Shown piece after piece: positions 8,759 through 14,610 of a DNA stretch of 33,639 nt; positions within the stretch are counted from its first letter, which is position 1, and the number at the start of each line of letters is the position of its first letter. The stretch comes from Acetatifactor muris (GTDB taxonomy: Bacteria; Bacillota; Clostridia; Lachnospirales; Lachnospiraceae). Location of the stretch: the NCBI RefSeq assembly GCF_024623325.1, contig NZ_JANJZD010000044.1, positions 1-33,639 on the forward strand. Direction: 5' to 3'. The translations under genes and the position numbers were made by a program. A model generated the notes under the pieces. It ran no database searches. It saw only the letters and a list, made by a program, of their open reading frames with translations, and had not been told where the DNA came from.

Positions 8759-9124
8759 CTATTTCTCATATGGGTTCTTGTAATCGGGGCAGAGGTATGT
8801 CTCGCTCCATGCCATCATCGTCTGCAGGACGGGGATGAAGCTCTCCCCAAACTCGGTGAGCGAATATTCCACTTTCGGCGGGATTTCTTTGTAAATTTCC
8901 CGATGGAGGAACCCATCGCTTTCCAGTTCCCGGAGCTGTTTGGTGAGCGTGGACTGCGTGATGCCGTCAAGGCGGCGCATCAGTTCCCCGAACCGCTGGA
9001 CTTTGTAAAAGGATACATACCATAAGATCAGGATTTTCCATTTGCCGCCGATCACGGACTGGAGCCTGCCCATAGGGACGCAGCGAGCAATGGTTTCCTC
9101 GTTGTTGAATTTGTTTTCAGCCAT
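8759..9124 (-). CDS. HxlR-family winged-helix transcriptional regulator
   Basis: A 121-residue HxlR protein. The conserved Cys is at position 15, followed by the family hallmark VIGGKWKILILW (about 25-36), RFGELMRRLDGITQSTLTKQLRELESDGFL (recognition helix and wing) and a C-terminal EYSLTEFGESFIPVL. HxlR proteins are dimeric regulators that sense redox, electrophiles or aldehydes through the N-terminal Cys in several members. Start ATG 9124 follows AAAGAGGTGGA. It is divergent from the radical SAM pair with a 193-bp gap, so it probably controls those genes and itself. Its stop lies about 40 bp beyond repeat copy A of the oppositely directed module 1. Confidence 0.92.
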   Translation of the reverse strand: MAENKFNNEETIARCVPMGRLQSVIGGKWKILILWYVSFYKVQRFGELMRRLDGITQSTLTKQLRELESDGFLHREIYKEIPPKVEYSLTEFGESFIPVLQTMMAWSETYLCPDYKNPYEK

Positions 9125-9317
9125 TTCATTCCACCTCTTTCCCCATGAGTATATCCCGGCAGTGGGGAAAAATCAAGATACGGTTATTTTTGACAGATAG
9201 TATACTTTTTATCAAAAGTACGAAAAAGTGGACTACCGACTAAAAAAGACAGTACTTGATTTCATGGAGTTTTAGATGTAATTTAGTGCAAAAGAGGAAA
9301 GACTTAAGGAGGAATGA
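9125..9317. promoter_or_regulatory. Divergent promoter region, HxlR / radical SAM genes
   Basis: A 193-bp AT-rich gap between divergent genes. A TTGACA hexamer lies at about 9189, close to AGTATACTTTTTATC, followed by a related AAAGTACGAAAAAGT; these AGTA-T-ACTT-like half sites resemble typical HxlR operators. Spacing does not give a clean -35/-10 pair, so exact promoters are not called. A strong TTAAGGAGGAA ribosome site ends the region. Confidence 0.4.
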
Positions 9318-10220
9318 ATGATGCACTATACAGGAACCATATGGAGGCCGCCCTATGAGGCATCTTCCCTGCTGCTGGAAGTTACCGCAGGCTGTACGCA
9401 CCACAGATGCAAGTTCTGTACGCTCTACGCAGACCTGCCCTTCCAGTTCAGGATGTCACCGATGGAGGATATAGAGGCGGATCTGAAAGAGGCACAGAAG
9501 ATGTACCGCTCTTTTTTCGGGAGGAAGGTATCCCGCACTTTCCTGACCGGGGCGAACCCGTTCGTGCTGAACTATGACAGGCTGATGGAGATTGCGGAGC
9601 TGGTACACAGATATTTCCCGGAGATGGAGACCATTGGCAGTTTTGCCAGGGTTACGGATGTCACGCTGAAAACGGATGAGGAACTGGCGGCTCTGCGCGG
9701 GGCAGGCTATGACGGGCTGACAATCGGCATCGAAACGGCGGATGACGAGGCGCTGCGGTTCATGGATAAGGGATATCTTTCGGCTGACATTCTGGAGCAG
9801 TGCGGCCGGCTGGACAAGGCGGGCATCCGATACAGCTTTTTCTATCTGACGGGCATATCCGGCGCAGGGCGCGGGGAGGACGGGGCAAGGATTACCGCCG
9901 CTGTATGCAATCAGCTCCATCCTGCCCTGGTCGGCGCAAATATGCTGACCATCTACCCGGATTCAAAGCTGTACGGGGAAATCCGGCATGGGAACTGGAA
10001 AGAGGAAAGCGAGACAGAGAAGTACAGGGAAGTCCGGGCATTGGTGGAAGGGCTGGAAATCCCTACGGAGTTTGCCGCGCTGGGTGCTTCCAATGCGTTC
10101 CAGCTTCACGGGGCGCTGCCAAAAGATAAGAAGAAACTACTGGCTTTCCTTGATGATGTCATAGAGAATGTGGGCGAGGACGAACTGCGGCGTTACCGTA
10201 AGAGTGTCCGCCATCTGTAG
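9318..10220 (+). CDS. Radical SAM protein, first of a tandem paralogous pair
   Basis: A 300-residue radical SAM enzyme. The cluster motif CTHHRCKFC (C26, C31, C34) has C-x4-C-x2-C spacing, one residue longer than the textbook C-x3-C-x2-C; I recall this spacing in COG1032-like proteins. TGANPFVL (GGE-like position) and LTIGIETADDEALRFMDKGY follow, typical of the Elp3/B12-type radical SAM barrel, but no cobalamin domain is present. TAALGASNAFQLHG-type C-terminal sequence is shared with the next gene. Two ATGs (9318 and 9321) follow TTAAGGAGGAA; the second gives MHYTG, matching the neighbour. The substrate is unknown. Divergent HxlR suggests stress- or metabolite-dependent control. Confidence 0.9.
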   Translation: MMHYTGTIWRPPYEASSLLLEVTAGCTHHRCKFCTLYADLPFQFRMSPMEDIEADLKEAQKMYRSFFGRKVSRTFLTGANPFVLNYDRLMEIAELVHRYFPEMETIGSFARVTDVTLKTDEELAALRGAGYDGLTIGIETADDEALRFMDKGYLSADILEQCGRLDKAGIRYSFFYLTGISGAGRGEDGARITAAVCNQLHPALVGANMLTIYPDSKLYGEIRHGNWKEESETEKYREVRALVEGLEIPTEFAALGASNAFQLHGALPKDKKKLLAFLDDVIENVGEDELRRYRKSVRHL

Positions 10221-10233
10221 GAGGTGGTTTGAG

Positions 10234-11115
10234 TTGCATTTTACGGGAAGGACGTGGAGGCCGCCCTACGAGGCGAATTCCGTTATCATACAGGCAACTT
10301 CCGGCTGCACCTATAAAAAATGTCGTTTCTGCAGCCTTTACAAAGATGAGTGTTTCCGTATGTCACCGATGGAGGAGTTCGAGGAAGACCTGGCGGAGAT
10401 CAAAAGCTACCAGCCATATGCGAGGCGTATCTTCTGGACGGGGGCGAACCCTTTTGCCATGAGCTATGAGAACCTGAAGCTCCGGGCGCTGACGGTAAGG
10501 GATTACCTCATCAAATGCCAGACGATGGCCATGTTTGCCAGCATCCGGGACATCAGGGACAAGGAAGTGTGGCAGCTTAAGAAGCTCCGGGCGATGGGGA
10601 TAAACGGATTGAGCATCGGAACGGAGAGCGGTGACGACGGCACGCTTGCGCTGGCGGGCAAGGGATATATGGCGGCTGACATACTGGAGCAGTGCCGGAA
10701 GCTGGACGAGGCGGGGATTGAATATTATTTTGTCTACATGACCGGGCTTGCAGGGAGGGGGAGGGGATATTGGAACGCGGTGAACAGCGCAGAGCTGTTC
10801 AGCCAGCTAAACCCTTATTTTATCTCGGTGGATTCGCTCACGTTGTTTCCGGATACGGAGCTGTACCGCATGGAGCAGGAGGGGCAGTTTGCCCCTGCCG
10901 GCGAAAAAGAGCGTCTGGAGGAACTGCAGGTGTTCATCAAAAAATTGCAGATACGGACGCACCTTTTTGCCAACTCCAGTTCAAACTTTTACCCGGTCAC
11001 CGCCTATCTGCCGAAGGAGCGGGAGTTTGTGGTCAGTGAATTGCAACACGTCTGCGATACGGTAAGCGAGGACGAAATGGCGGAATACCGAAGAAGCCTG
11101 AAATCTTTAGGATAA
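10234..11115 (+). CDS. Radical SAM protein, second paralogue, TTG start
   Basis: A 293-residue paralogue of the preceding gene. Parallels are HFTGRTWRPPYEA against HYTGTIWRPPYEA, cluster motif CTYKKCRFC with the same C-x4-C-x2-C spacing, RMSPMEEFEEDL, FWTGANPFAMSYENL, LSIGTESGDDGTL and KGYMAADILEQC. I set the start at TTG 10234 because it gives an N-terminus aligned with the paralogue and lies 10 nt after AGGAGG; upstream in-frame codons run inside the previous gene. The gap is 13 bp, so the two are cotranscribed. They may work as a heterodimer or on sequential substrates, since both keep the cluster Cys. It ends 3 bp before repeat copy B. Confidence 0.9.
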   Translation: MHFTGRTWRPPYEANSVIIQATSGCTYKKCRFCSLYKDECFRMSPMEEFEEDLAEIKSYQPYARRIFWTGANPFAMSYENLKLRALTVRDYLIKCQTMAMFASIRDIRDKEVWQLKKLRAMGINGLSIGTESGDDGTLALAGKGYMAADILEQCRKLDEAGIEYYFVYMTGLAGRGRGYWNAVNSAELFSQLNPYFISVDSLTLFPDTELYRMEQEGQFAPAGEKERLEELQVFIKKLQIRTHLFANSSSNFYPVTAYLPKEREFVVSELQHVCDTVSEDEMAEYRRSLKSLG

Positions 11116-11117
11116 TA

Positions 11118-11540
11118 CACAAAAGCTAACTGCCGCACTATGGCCTTCATCCGCCATATGCGGCGGTCTGCTTTTTCCGCAGGCAGGCCGGGCGGACTGA
11201 TAAGGGAAATTACTTGGAAAGCGGGGAAATAAGAGGTAATATGCTTACACGGCGGTTTGCGTTTGTGCCGCTTCTATATCGGACGAATGGCGAAAAACTT
11301 TAGGGTTGATTTGAAATTTTTGTGGAAAAGAAAAAGATTTCGTTCCCTCGTGGCTGACTGCGCCAAAATTCTGCCGATATAAAAAGTAAAAAGAGCTGCC
11401 GTGGGGAAGCTAATGCTCAATGCGAGAAAAGCACTCGCATGGGAAATGAATTGCAGGTGATGAGATTGAACATAGCCATATGTGATGACGAGAAAGCCAT
11501 CCGTGAACAGATAAATGAACTGATAGAAAAAGAGAAAGTA
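11118..11540 (+). repeat. Block-end repeat, copy B, long form (duplicate of 25273-25741)
   Basis: It begins with the terminator-like hairpin (11132-11164, then CTTTTT) and stays collinear with copy D for about 420 bp, through the LytTR leader and into the LytTR coding sequence, then stops abruptly after the codons for EKEKV. It contains TATATCGG (11275-11282) and its inverted match CCGATATA (11374-11381), and the ATGCGAG/CTCGCAT hairpin. Compared with copy D it lacks two short inserts. It links the radical SAM block to relaxase debris. Confidence 0.88.
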
Positions 11541-11549
11541 TCAATATGA
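11460..11549 (+). pseudogene. Truncated N-terminus of a LytTR response regulator
   Basis: 29 codons ending in TGA. The first 27 residues (MRLNIAICDDEKAIREQINE...) equal the N-terminus of the regulator at 25662, with acidic residues D9/D10, after which homology ends and two foreign codons precede the stop. It marks one end of the duplicated segment. The ATG of the relaxase fragment overlaps this stop (ATATGA), probably by chance of the junction. Confidence 0.85.
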
Positions 11550-11995
11550 CGGAGTTTCGCACAATGCGGGATTTGATGATACGGGTGCAGGACGAAGCGA
11601 GAGCAATCCGTAGCTTGCAGGAGAAAGTCCCCAAGTTAAAAGAACAGCTTTCCGAAGCAAAGGGCGTTTTCAAAAGCAAGGAGCGAAAAGCTCTTACTGA
11701 ACAGATAAAGCAGACGGAGCAGGAAATATCCGAAAGGCTGGATAAACTGCCCGATACGCTCAAAGAGGACGGTTATCCCGACGTGCAGGCATTTATAGCG
11801 ACCTACCGAGAAGCCGAAGCCGTTGTAGAACAATATAACCGCAGCCTTACCGAGTGGGAACGACAGGTCAAGGAAAAGAACAGACCGCAGAAGCCGCCCG
11901 AAAGGGAGAGCGTCAGAAGCAGACTCAGGCAGTTGCAGGAGCAGGGCAGGCAGCAGCCGCACAGAAAGAAATCCTTTGACAGAGACAGCCGATAG
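11546..11995 (+). pseudogene. C-terminal remnant of a MobA/MobL-type relaxase
   Basis: 149 residues, very charged and predicted helical: RDLMIRVQDEARAIRSLQEKVPKLKEQL, KSKERKALTEQIKQTEQEI, then a basic Gln/Arg-rich tail (QQPHRKKSFDRDSR). From memory this is the C-terminal coiled-coil region of MobA/MobL (MobQ-type) relaxases of clostridial mobilizable elements. The catalytic N-terminal nuclease (Tyr plus HUH motif) is missing, replaced by the duplicated LytTR segment. Translation may still start at 11546, but no function in DNA nicking is expected. It points to an old integrative or mobilizable element here. Confidence 0.65.
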
Positions 11996-12006
11996 GCACA
12001 GAAAAA

Positions 12007-12037
12007 CCGCCGCTATGGTGTTATCCATAATCGGCGG
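12007..12037 (+). terminator. Hairpin after the relaxase remnant
   Basis: CCGCCG (12007-12012) with TATGG pairs with CCATA and CGGCGG (12032-12037). The arms use the same CCGCCG..TATGG / CCATA..CGGCGG design as the block-end repeat hairpins, although flanks differ. The following T content is low (CTTACATAGTTT), so termination would be weak. It lies between convergent genes and could serve both. Confidence 0.5.
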
Positions 12038-12051
12038 CTTACATAGTTTGA

Positions 12052-12231
12052 TTAGTGTTCCTGCTTTTGGATGACGGTTATCTGCAAATCCTTTGCATTG
12101 ATGAGCGTTTCCTGCTTGCATTTCGGGCAGTACAGAGGATAGTTTTTCAAAACGGTATCCTCCCTAATTCTGTCACGGGTTTTATTGCCACATACGGGAC
12201 ATAATATCCATTTAAATTTTATGTCATCCAT
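12052..12231 (-). CDS. Cysteine-rich KTR-type small zinc-ribbon protein
   Basis: A 59-residue protein with two CxxC pairs, CPVCGNKTR and CPKCKQET, forming a probable zinc ribbon. The KTR tripeptide after the first pair is the hallmark of the Cys-rich KTR family seen in clostridial conjugative transposons, often near tet genes. I chose ATG 12231 because it overlaps the stop of an upstream coding remnant (TGATG), indicating coupled translation; a GTG one codon earlier is also possible. Function is unknown. It supports the reading of this segment as mobile-element debris. Confidence 0.75.
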   Translation of the reverse strand: MDDIKFKWILCPVCGNKTRDRIREDTVLKNYPLYCPKCKQETLINAKDLQITVIQKQEH

Positions 12232-12356
12232 CACTCATTTTCGACCTTTCCCAGAAACTTCATCATTGCCGCATAGCACTTCTGCGCCAGCTTATCGTTT
12301 TTCAGGTCGGATAAATACCCATGCCCCGGCTCTGTCCCGTTTTCGTATTTGTAATC
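12231..12356 (-). pseudogene. C-terminal coding remnant upstream of the KTR gene
   Basis: A 41-codon frame closes at TGA 12231-12233, reading ...TEPGHGYLSDLKNDKLAQK... and ending KFLGKVENE. It is coupled to the KTR ATG as TGATG, the arrangement of adjacent genes in one operon. Its 5' part overlaps the end of the DUF4238 frame, which reads an unconserved RDRAGAW tail there, so the junction between the two genes is near 12350. I do not recognise the family. Confidence 0.4.
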
Positions 12357-12792
12357 TTAAAACAACAACATCTGGCCATTCACTCTCTATGTTGTTATAT
12401 TTTTCTTCAATTAGAAAATGTTTACTTGTTAATACCTTTTCCAGAAGATCTTCTTTTTGTCTACGGCTAATAATTTGGCCATTTGATTTTTTTATCAGAA
12501 AATTATCGTACTTTACCATATTTTCCATAATTTCATGTAAGGTTAGCTTTTTGTCATCCAGATAAATGGAAAATGGTTTTAGTGGTTCAAAAAAAGTTTC
12601 CTGCTGTTGTGGTGTTAAATAATTAAATTCAAAAAGTGTCAGTGAATATAAGTGAAGATAATAAAAAACTGTTTGTGTTTCTGCGTGATACCGTTTTTTA
12701 TCTTTGTTATATAGCCAAATAAGATTTTCATTATCCTCCCATTGTTTTAGATAGGATTGAGGAACAAAATGTTGTTTTTTGGGATTACTCAT
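12292..12792 (-). CDS. DUF4238 protein, C-terminally truncated or fused
   Basis: 166 residues. The N-terminus KKQHFVPQSYLKQW is the DUF4238 hallmark, followed by NLIWLYNKDKKRYH and FYYLHLYSL. DUF4238 proteins are usually about 250-350 residues and uncharacterised, with scattered occurrence near mobile and defence genes. Here the last about 20 residues (RKRDRAGAWVFIRPEKR) are read out of frame over another gene's end, so the natural C-terminus was lost in a junction near 12350. The gene is clearly more AT-rich than its surroundings, a sign of separate origin. The ribosome site is weak. Confidence 0.65.
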   Translation of the reverse strand: MSNPKKQHFVPQSYLKQWEDNENLIWLYNKDKKRYHAETQTVFYYLHLYSLTLFEFNYLTPQQQETFFEPLKPFSIYLDDKKLTLHEIMENMVKYDNFLIKKSNGQIISRRQKEDLLEKVLTSKHFLIEEKYNNIESEWPDVVVLRLQIRKRDRAGAWVFIRPEKR

Positions 12793-12871
12793 ATATTTTT
12801 CTCGCTTTCTCTAGGTATAGATGATTTTCTAAGTGATAAAAGCCAGCAGTTGCAAAAAGCCGAAAAAGTAT

Positions 12872-12906
12872 AAAGGATATGAAAGAAATGTCTTTCCATG
12901 TCCTTT
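12872..12906. terminator. Imperfect hairpin, possible terminator of the XRE gene
   Basis: AAAGGATATGAAAGA pairs imperfectly with TCTTTCCATGTCCTTT around an AATG loop. T-rich sequence follows on the + strand (TTTTTATT) and, past ATAC, on the - strand too. It lies downstream of the leftward XRE gene and upstream of DUF4238. The rest of 12793-12958 holds no gene I can support. Confidence 0.5.
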
Positions 12907-12958
12907 TTATTAAGCAAAATTTGCAAATTTGGAGAGTGTGTTAGCCGCCAGCTTTTTG

Positions 12959-13210
12959 CTATTTATCTTCCCCGTCAATCAGATAGGCATAGCTGACGCC
13001 CAGCACCTGTGATAATGCCCGCAGTTCAATATCCGTCACATACCTTTTGTTGGTCTCAATGCGTGTGATCACGTTCTTGTCCATGTCATATCCGGCAAGC
13101 TGCAGCTTATGGGCAAGATCCCTTTGCGAGAGATTCTGCTGTCTCCTGAGTTCTATGAGCCGGCTGCTGACCAGATTCTTTTCTCCTGATGATCCTGTTG
13201 GTTTTGGCAT
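12959..13210 (-). CDS. XRE-family helix-turn-helix repressor
   Basis: 83 residues made of one HTH_3 domain: LIELRRQQNLSQRDLAHKLQLAGYDMDKNVITRIETNKRYVTDIELRALSQVLGVSYAYLI. Start ATG 13210 follows GGAGGATACT; longer upstream reading crosses the operator region and is not used. It is divergent from the DUF6809-like gene, and the gap has a long perfect dyad, so autoregulation plus control of the neighbour is likely. Small stand-alone XRE repressors of this size often come from integrative elements, in line with the surrounding debris. Confidence 0.9.
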   Translation of the reverse strand: MPKPTGSSGEKNLVSSRLIELRRQQNLSQRDLAHKLQLAGYDMDKNVITRIETNKRYVTDIELRALSQVLGVSYAYLIDGEDK

Positions 13211-13245
13211 AGTATCCTCCATTAGTGTCGAAATGTGTCGAGAAG

Positions 13246-13322
13246 TTTGTCTCACTTTTTGCACCACTACTATTGATTTTAGTAGCATTCCATATTAAAA
13301 TCGGTTGTAAAAGTGAGACAAA
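13246..13322. promoter_or_regulatory. Paired 14-bp operator-like sites between XRE and DUF6809-like genes
   Basis: TTTGTCTCACTTTT (13246-13259) and AAAAGTGAGACAAA (13309-13322) are perfect inverted copies separated by 49 bp. Each is next to the ribosome-site end of one divergent gene. An inner CTACT/AGTAG dyad lies between. Two identical sites facing opposite genes suggest symmetric repression by the XRE protein, perhaps with looping. Confidence 0.65.
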
Positions 13323-13335
13323 AGGAGGATGCACT

Positions 13336-13626
13336 ATGCAGAAGGAACAGATTTTTGAGAAGATGAACGGATTTCTGGCAGAAGGATCACATTCCCTGCC
13401 GGAGCAGGCTGACATTGAGGATGAATTTGCCGAGGGGAAAGAATGCTGCCTTTTGTATGAAGGTGTGTACCAGGCAGGACGTAATCTGTGCGAACGTCTG
13501 GGAGAAGATGAGGATGAAGATGTGGAGACTATCCTGAACGGCATGGAGAGGATTGCAAGAGTGCTTGCCATGAAGATGTATGAATATGGGAGATGTGGGC
13601 GTGGAGCCAGATTTTTTGGGCAGTGA
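13336..13626 (+). CDS. DUF6809-like small acidic helical protein
   Basis: 96 residues, acidic, without membrane segments or signal. Conserved-looking core: EEFAEGK-type region (IEDEFAEGKECCLLYEGVYQAG), NLCERLG, then a run of Glu/Asp (GEDEDEDVETI) and a helix MERIARVLAMKMYEYG. I recall such sequences as DUF6809 proteins of Lachnospiraceae, function unknown. Start ATG 13336 with AAAGGAGGATGC. The C-terminal CGRGARFFG tail looks less conserved. It is divergent from, and probably regulated by, the XRE repressor. Confidence 0.75.
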   Translation: MQKEQIFEKMNGFLAEGSHSLPEQADIEDEFAEGKECCLLYEGVYQAGRNLCERLGEDEDEDVETILNGMERIARVLAMKMYEYGRCGRGARFFGQ

Positions 13627-13880
13627 TGGCAGATGCAGGTTAGGATTTGCAAGACAGGATAAAAGAGCGTTAACTCTGGCATCCAACGGTGTCTTAGTTT
13701 CCGGCAGATACAGACACGGAAAGCCGAGAAAGCCCGCAAATCTGCCACTTTCGGCACTACATAGGTTTCAAAGCTACATTATTTCCGTGTGCTTTTAGGG
13801 GCATTTTTACATTAGTTAGGGTGCGAACGGTTGTTCTGGTGTCGCTTTGCCTGATAGTGTATATTCGTAGGCAAAAGTCG
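13627..13880. other. Non-coding gap between DUF6809-like gene and repeat
   Basis: I see no gene I can support here. Short open frames exist but lack ribosome sites and family features. Together with the repeat at 13881-13966 it makes a gap of about 370 bp separating the mobile-element debris from module 2. Confidence 0.5.
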
Positions 13881-13966
13881 GATATTATCACGGAAACCTG
13901 CTGGGAGTTTTCGTGATATATAAGGGTTTCCGTGATAGTGTAAAGGGTTTTCGTGTTTGTATATGA
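13881..13966. repeat. Iteron-like repeat, copy 2
   Basis: Contains ATATTATCACGGAAACC, TTTTCGTGATATATAAGGG and TTTCCGTGATAGTGTAAAGGG, the same units in the same order as at 2116-2185, with a similar centre (CTGCTGGGAG against ATGCCGGGAG). The outer CATATACAAACAC word lies on opposite sides in the two copies. As in copy 1 it sits immediately 3' of a leftward two-component gene. Confidence 0.7.
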
Positions 13967-13995
13967 GTAAAGTGGTAAAAAATGCGGCTCTTTTT

Positions 13996-14610
13996 TTAAC
14001 AAATGGGAGGGATATACCCCATTTGAATGGCTTTCGTTACAGCTTCAACAGATGAGGTAACATCAAGTTTTTCAAATATATGCTGCAAATGATTTGATAG
14101 GGTACGCTCGCTGATATAGAGTGTAGCTGCAATCTCTTTTCGCTTCATACCGGCAGCTATAAGCCGCAGGATTTGTTTTTCGCAATCAGTCAATTCCTCT
14201 AAAAACGGAATCTCCCTGTTAAAAATAACTGCACCCTGTGATATTTGGGAAAGGAAGGATACCAGTTTTTCAGGCTCTATGTTTTTGTTGATAAATCCCT
14301 TTGCCCCGATTTTTTCTGCCTCGCTGCGGTATACTGGCAGGTCATATCCGGACAGGATCACTATCTTTTGCTCCGGATATCGGTATAGCAGTTGTTTTGC
14401 CAGTTCCAAACCATCTTCGGATGCTATGTTTTTCAAATTTATATCCATAAGCAGGATATCCGGCCTGTTGGTATCAATGAAGTTGTCCAACCGGGAAATA
14501 TCATTGATGCTTTCAAATGATGTGATCTCAGGATAATCTGATAAGGCAATCTCCAGGCTTTTTGAAAATAGGGCGTGGTCATCTACTAATAAAATATTGA
14601 TAAGAAACAT
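13996..14610 (-). CDS. NarL/LuxR-type response regulator, module 2
   Basis: 204 residues. The receiver domain has D10/D11, phospho-acceptor D56 in LLMDINL, the SGYD switch region and Lys109 (INKN). A LuxR helix-turn-helix (about 140-200) reads LTDCEKQILRLIAAGMKRKEIAATLYISERTLSNHLQHIFEKLDV. It overlaps the kinase gene by 32 nt. The ATG at 14610 directly abuts AAAGGAG with no spacer, which is poor; the fourth codon, ATC, has ideal spacing and would give the family-like start NILLVDDH, so the true start is uncertain. It probably binds the dyad near 19108 in front of the operon. Confidence 0.9.
   Translation of the reverse strand: MFLINILLVDDHALFSKSLEIALSDYPEITSFESINDISRLDNFIDTNRPDILLMDINLKNIASEDGLELAKQLLYRYPEQKIVILSGYDLPVYRSEAEKIGAKGFINKNIEPEKLVSFLSQISQGAVIFNREIPFLEELTDCEKQILRLIAAGMKRKEIAATLYISERTLSNHLQHIFEKLDVTSSVEAVTKAIQMGYIPPIC

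Noticed and set aside
13580..13798. Open frame after the DUF6809-like gene reading a basic C-terminal tail
   Set aside because: No ribosome site, overlaps the end of the real gene and has no family features.
2116..13966. The TATCACGG repeats as a CRISPR array
   Set aside because: Only three units per locus, in both orientations, without regular unique spacers or cas genes.
13757..14002. Leftward open frame over the iteron-like repeat, with a stretch similar to a frame at 1997-2188
   Set aside because: The similarity comes from the shared DNA repeat, not from protein conservation.
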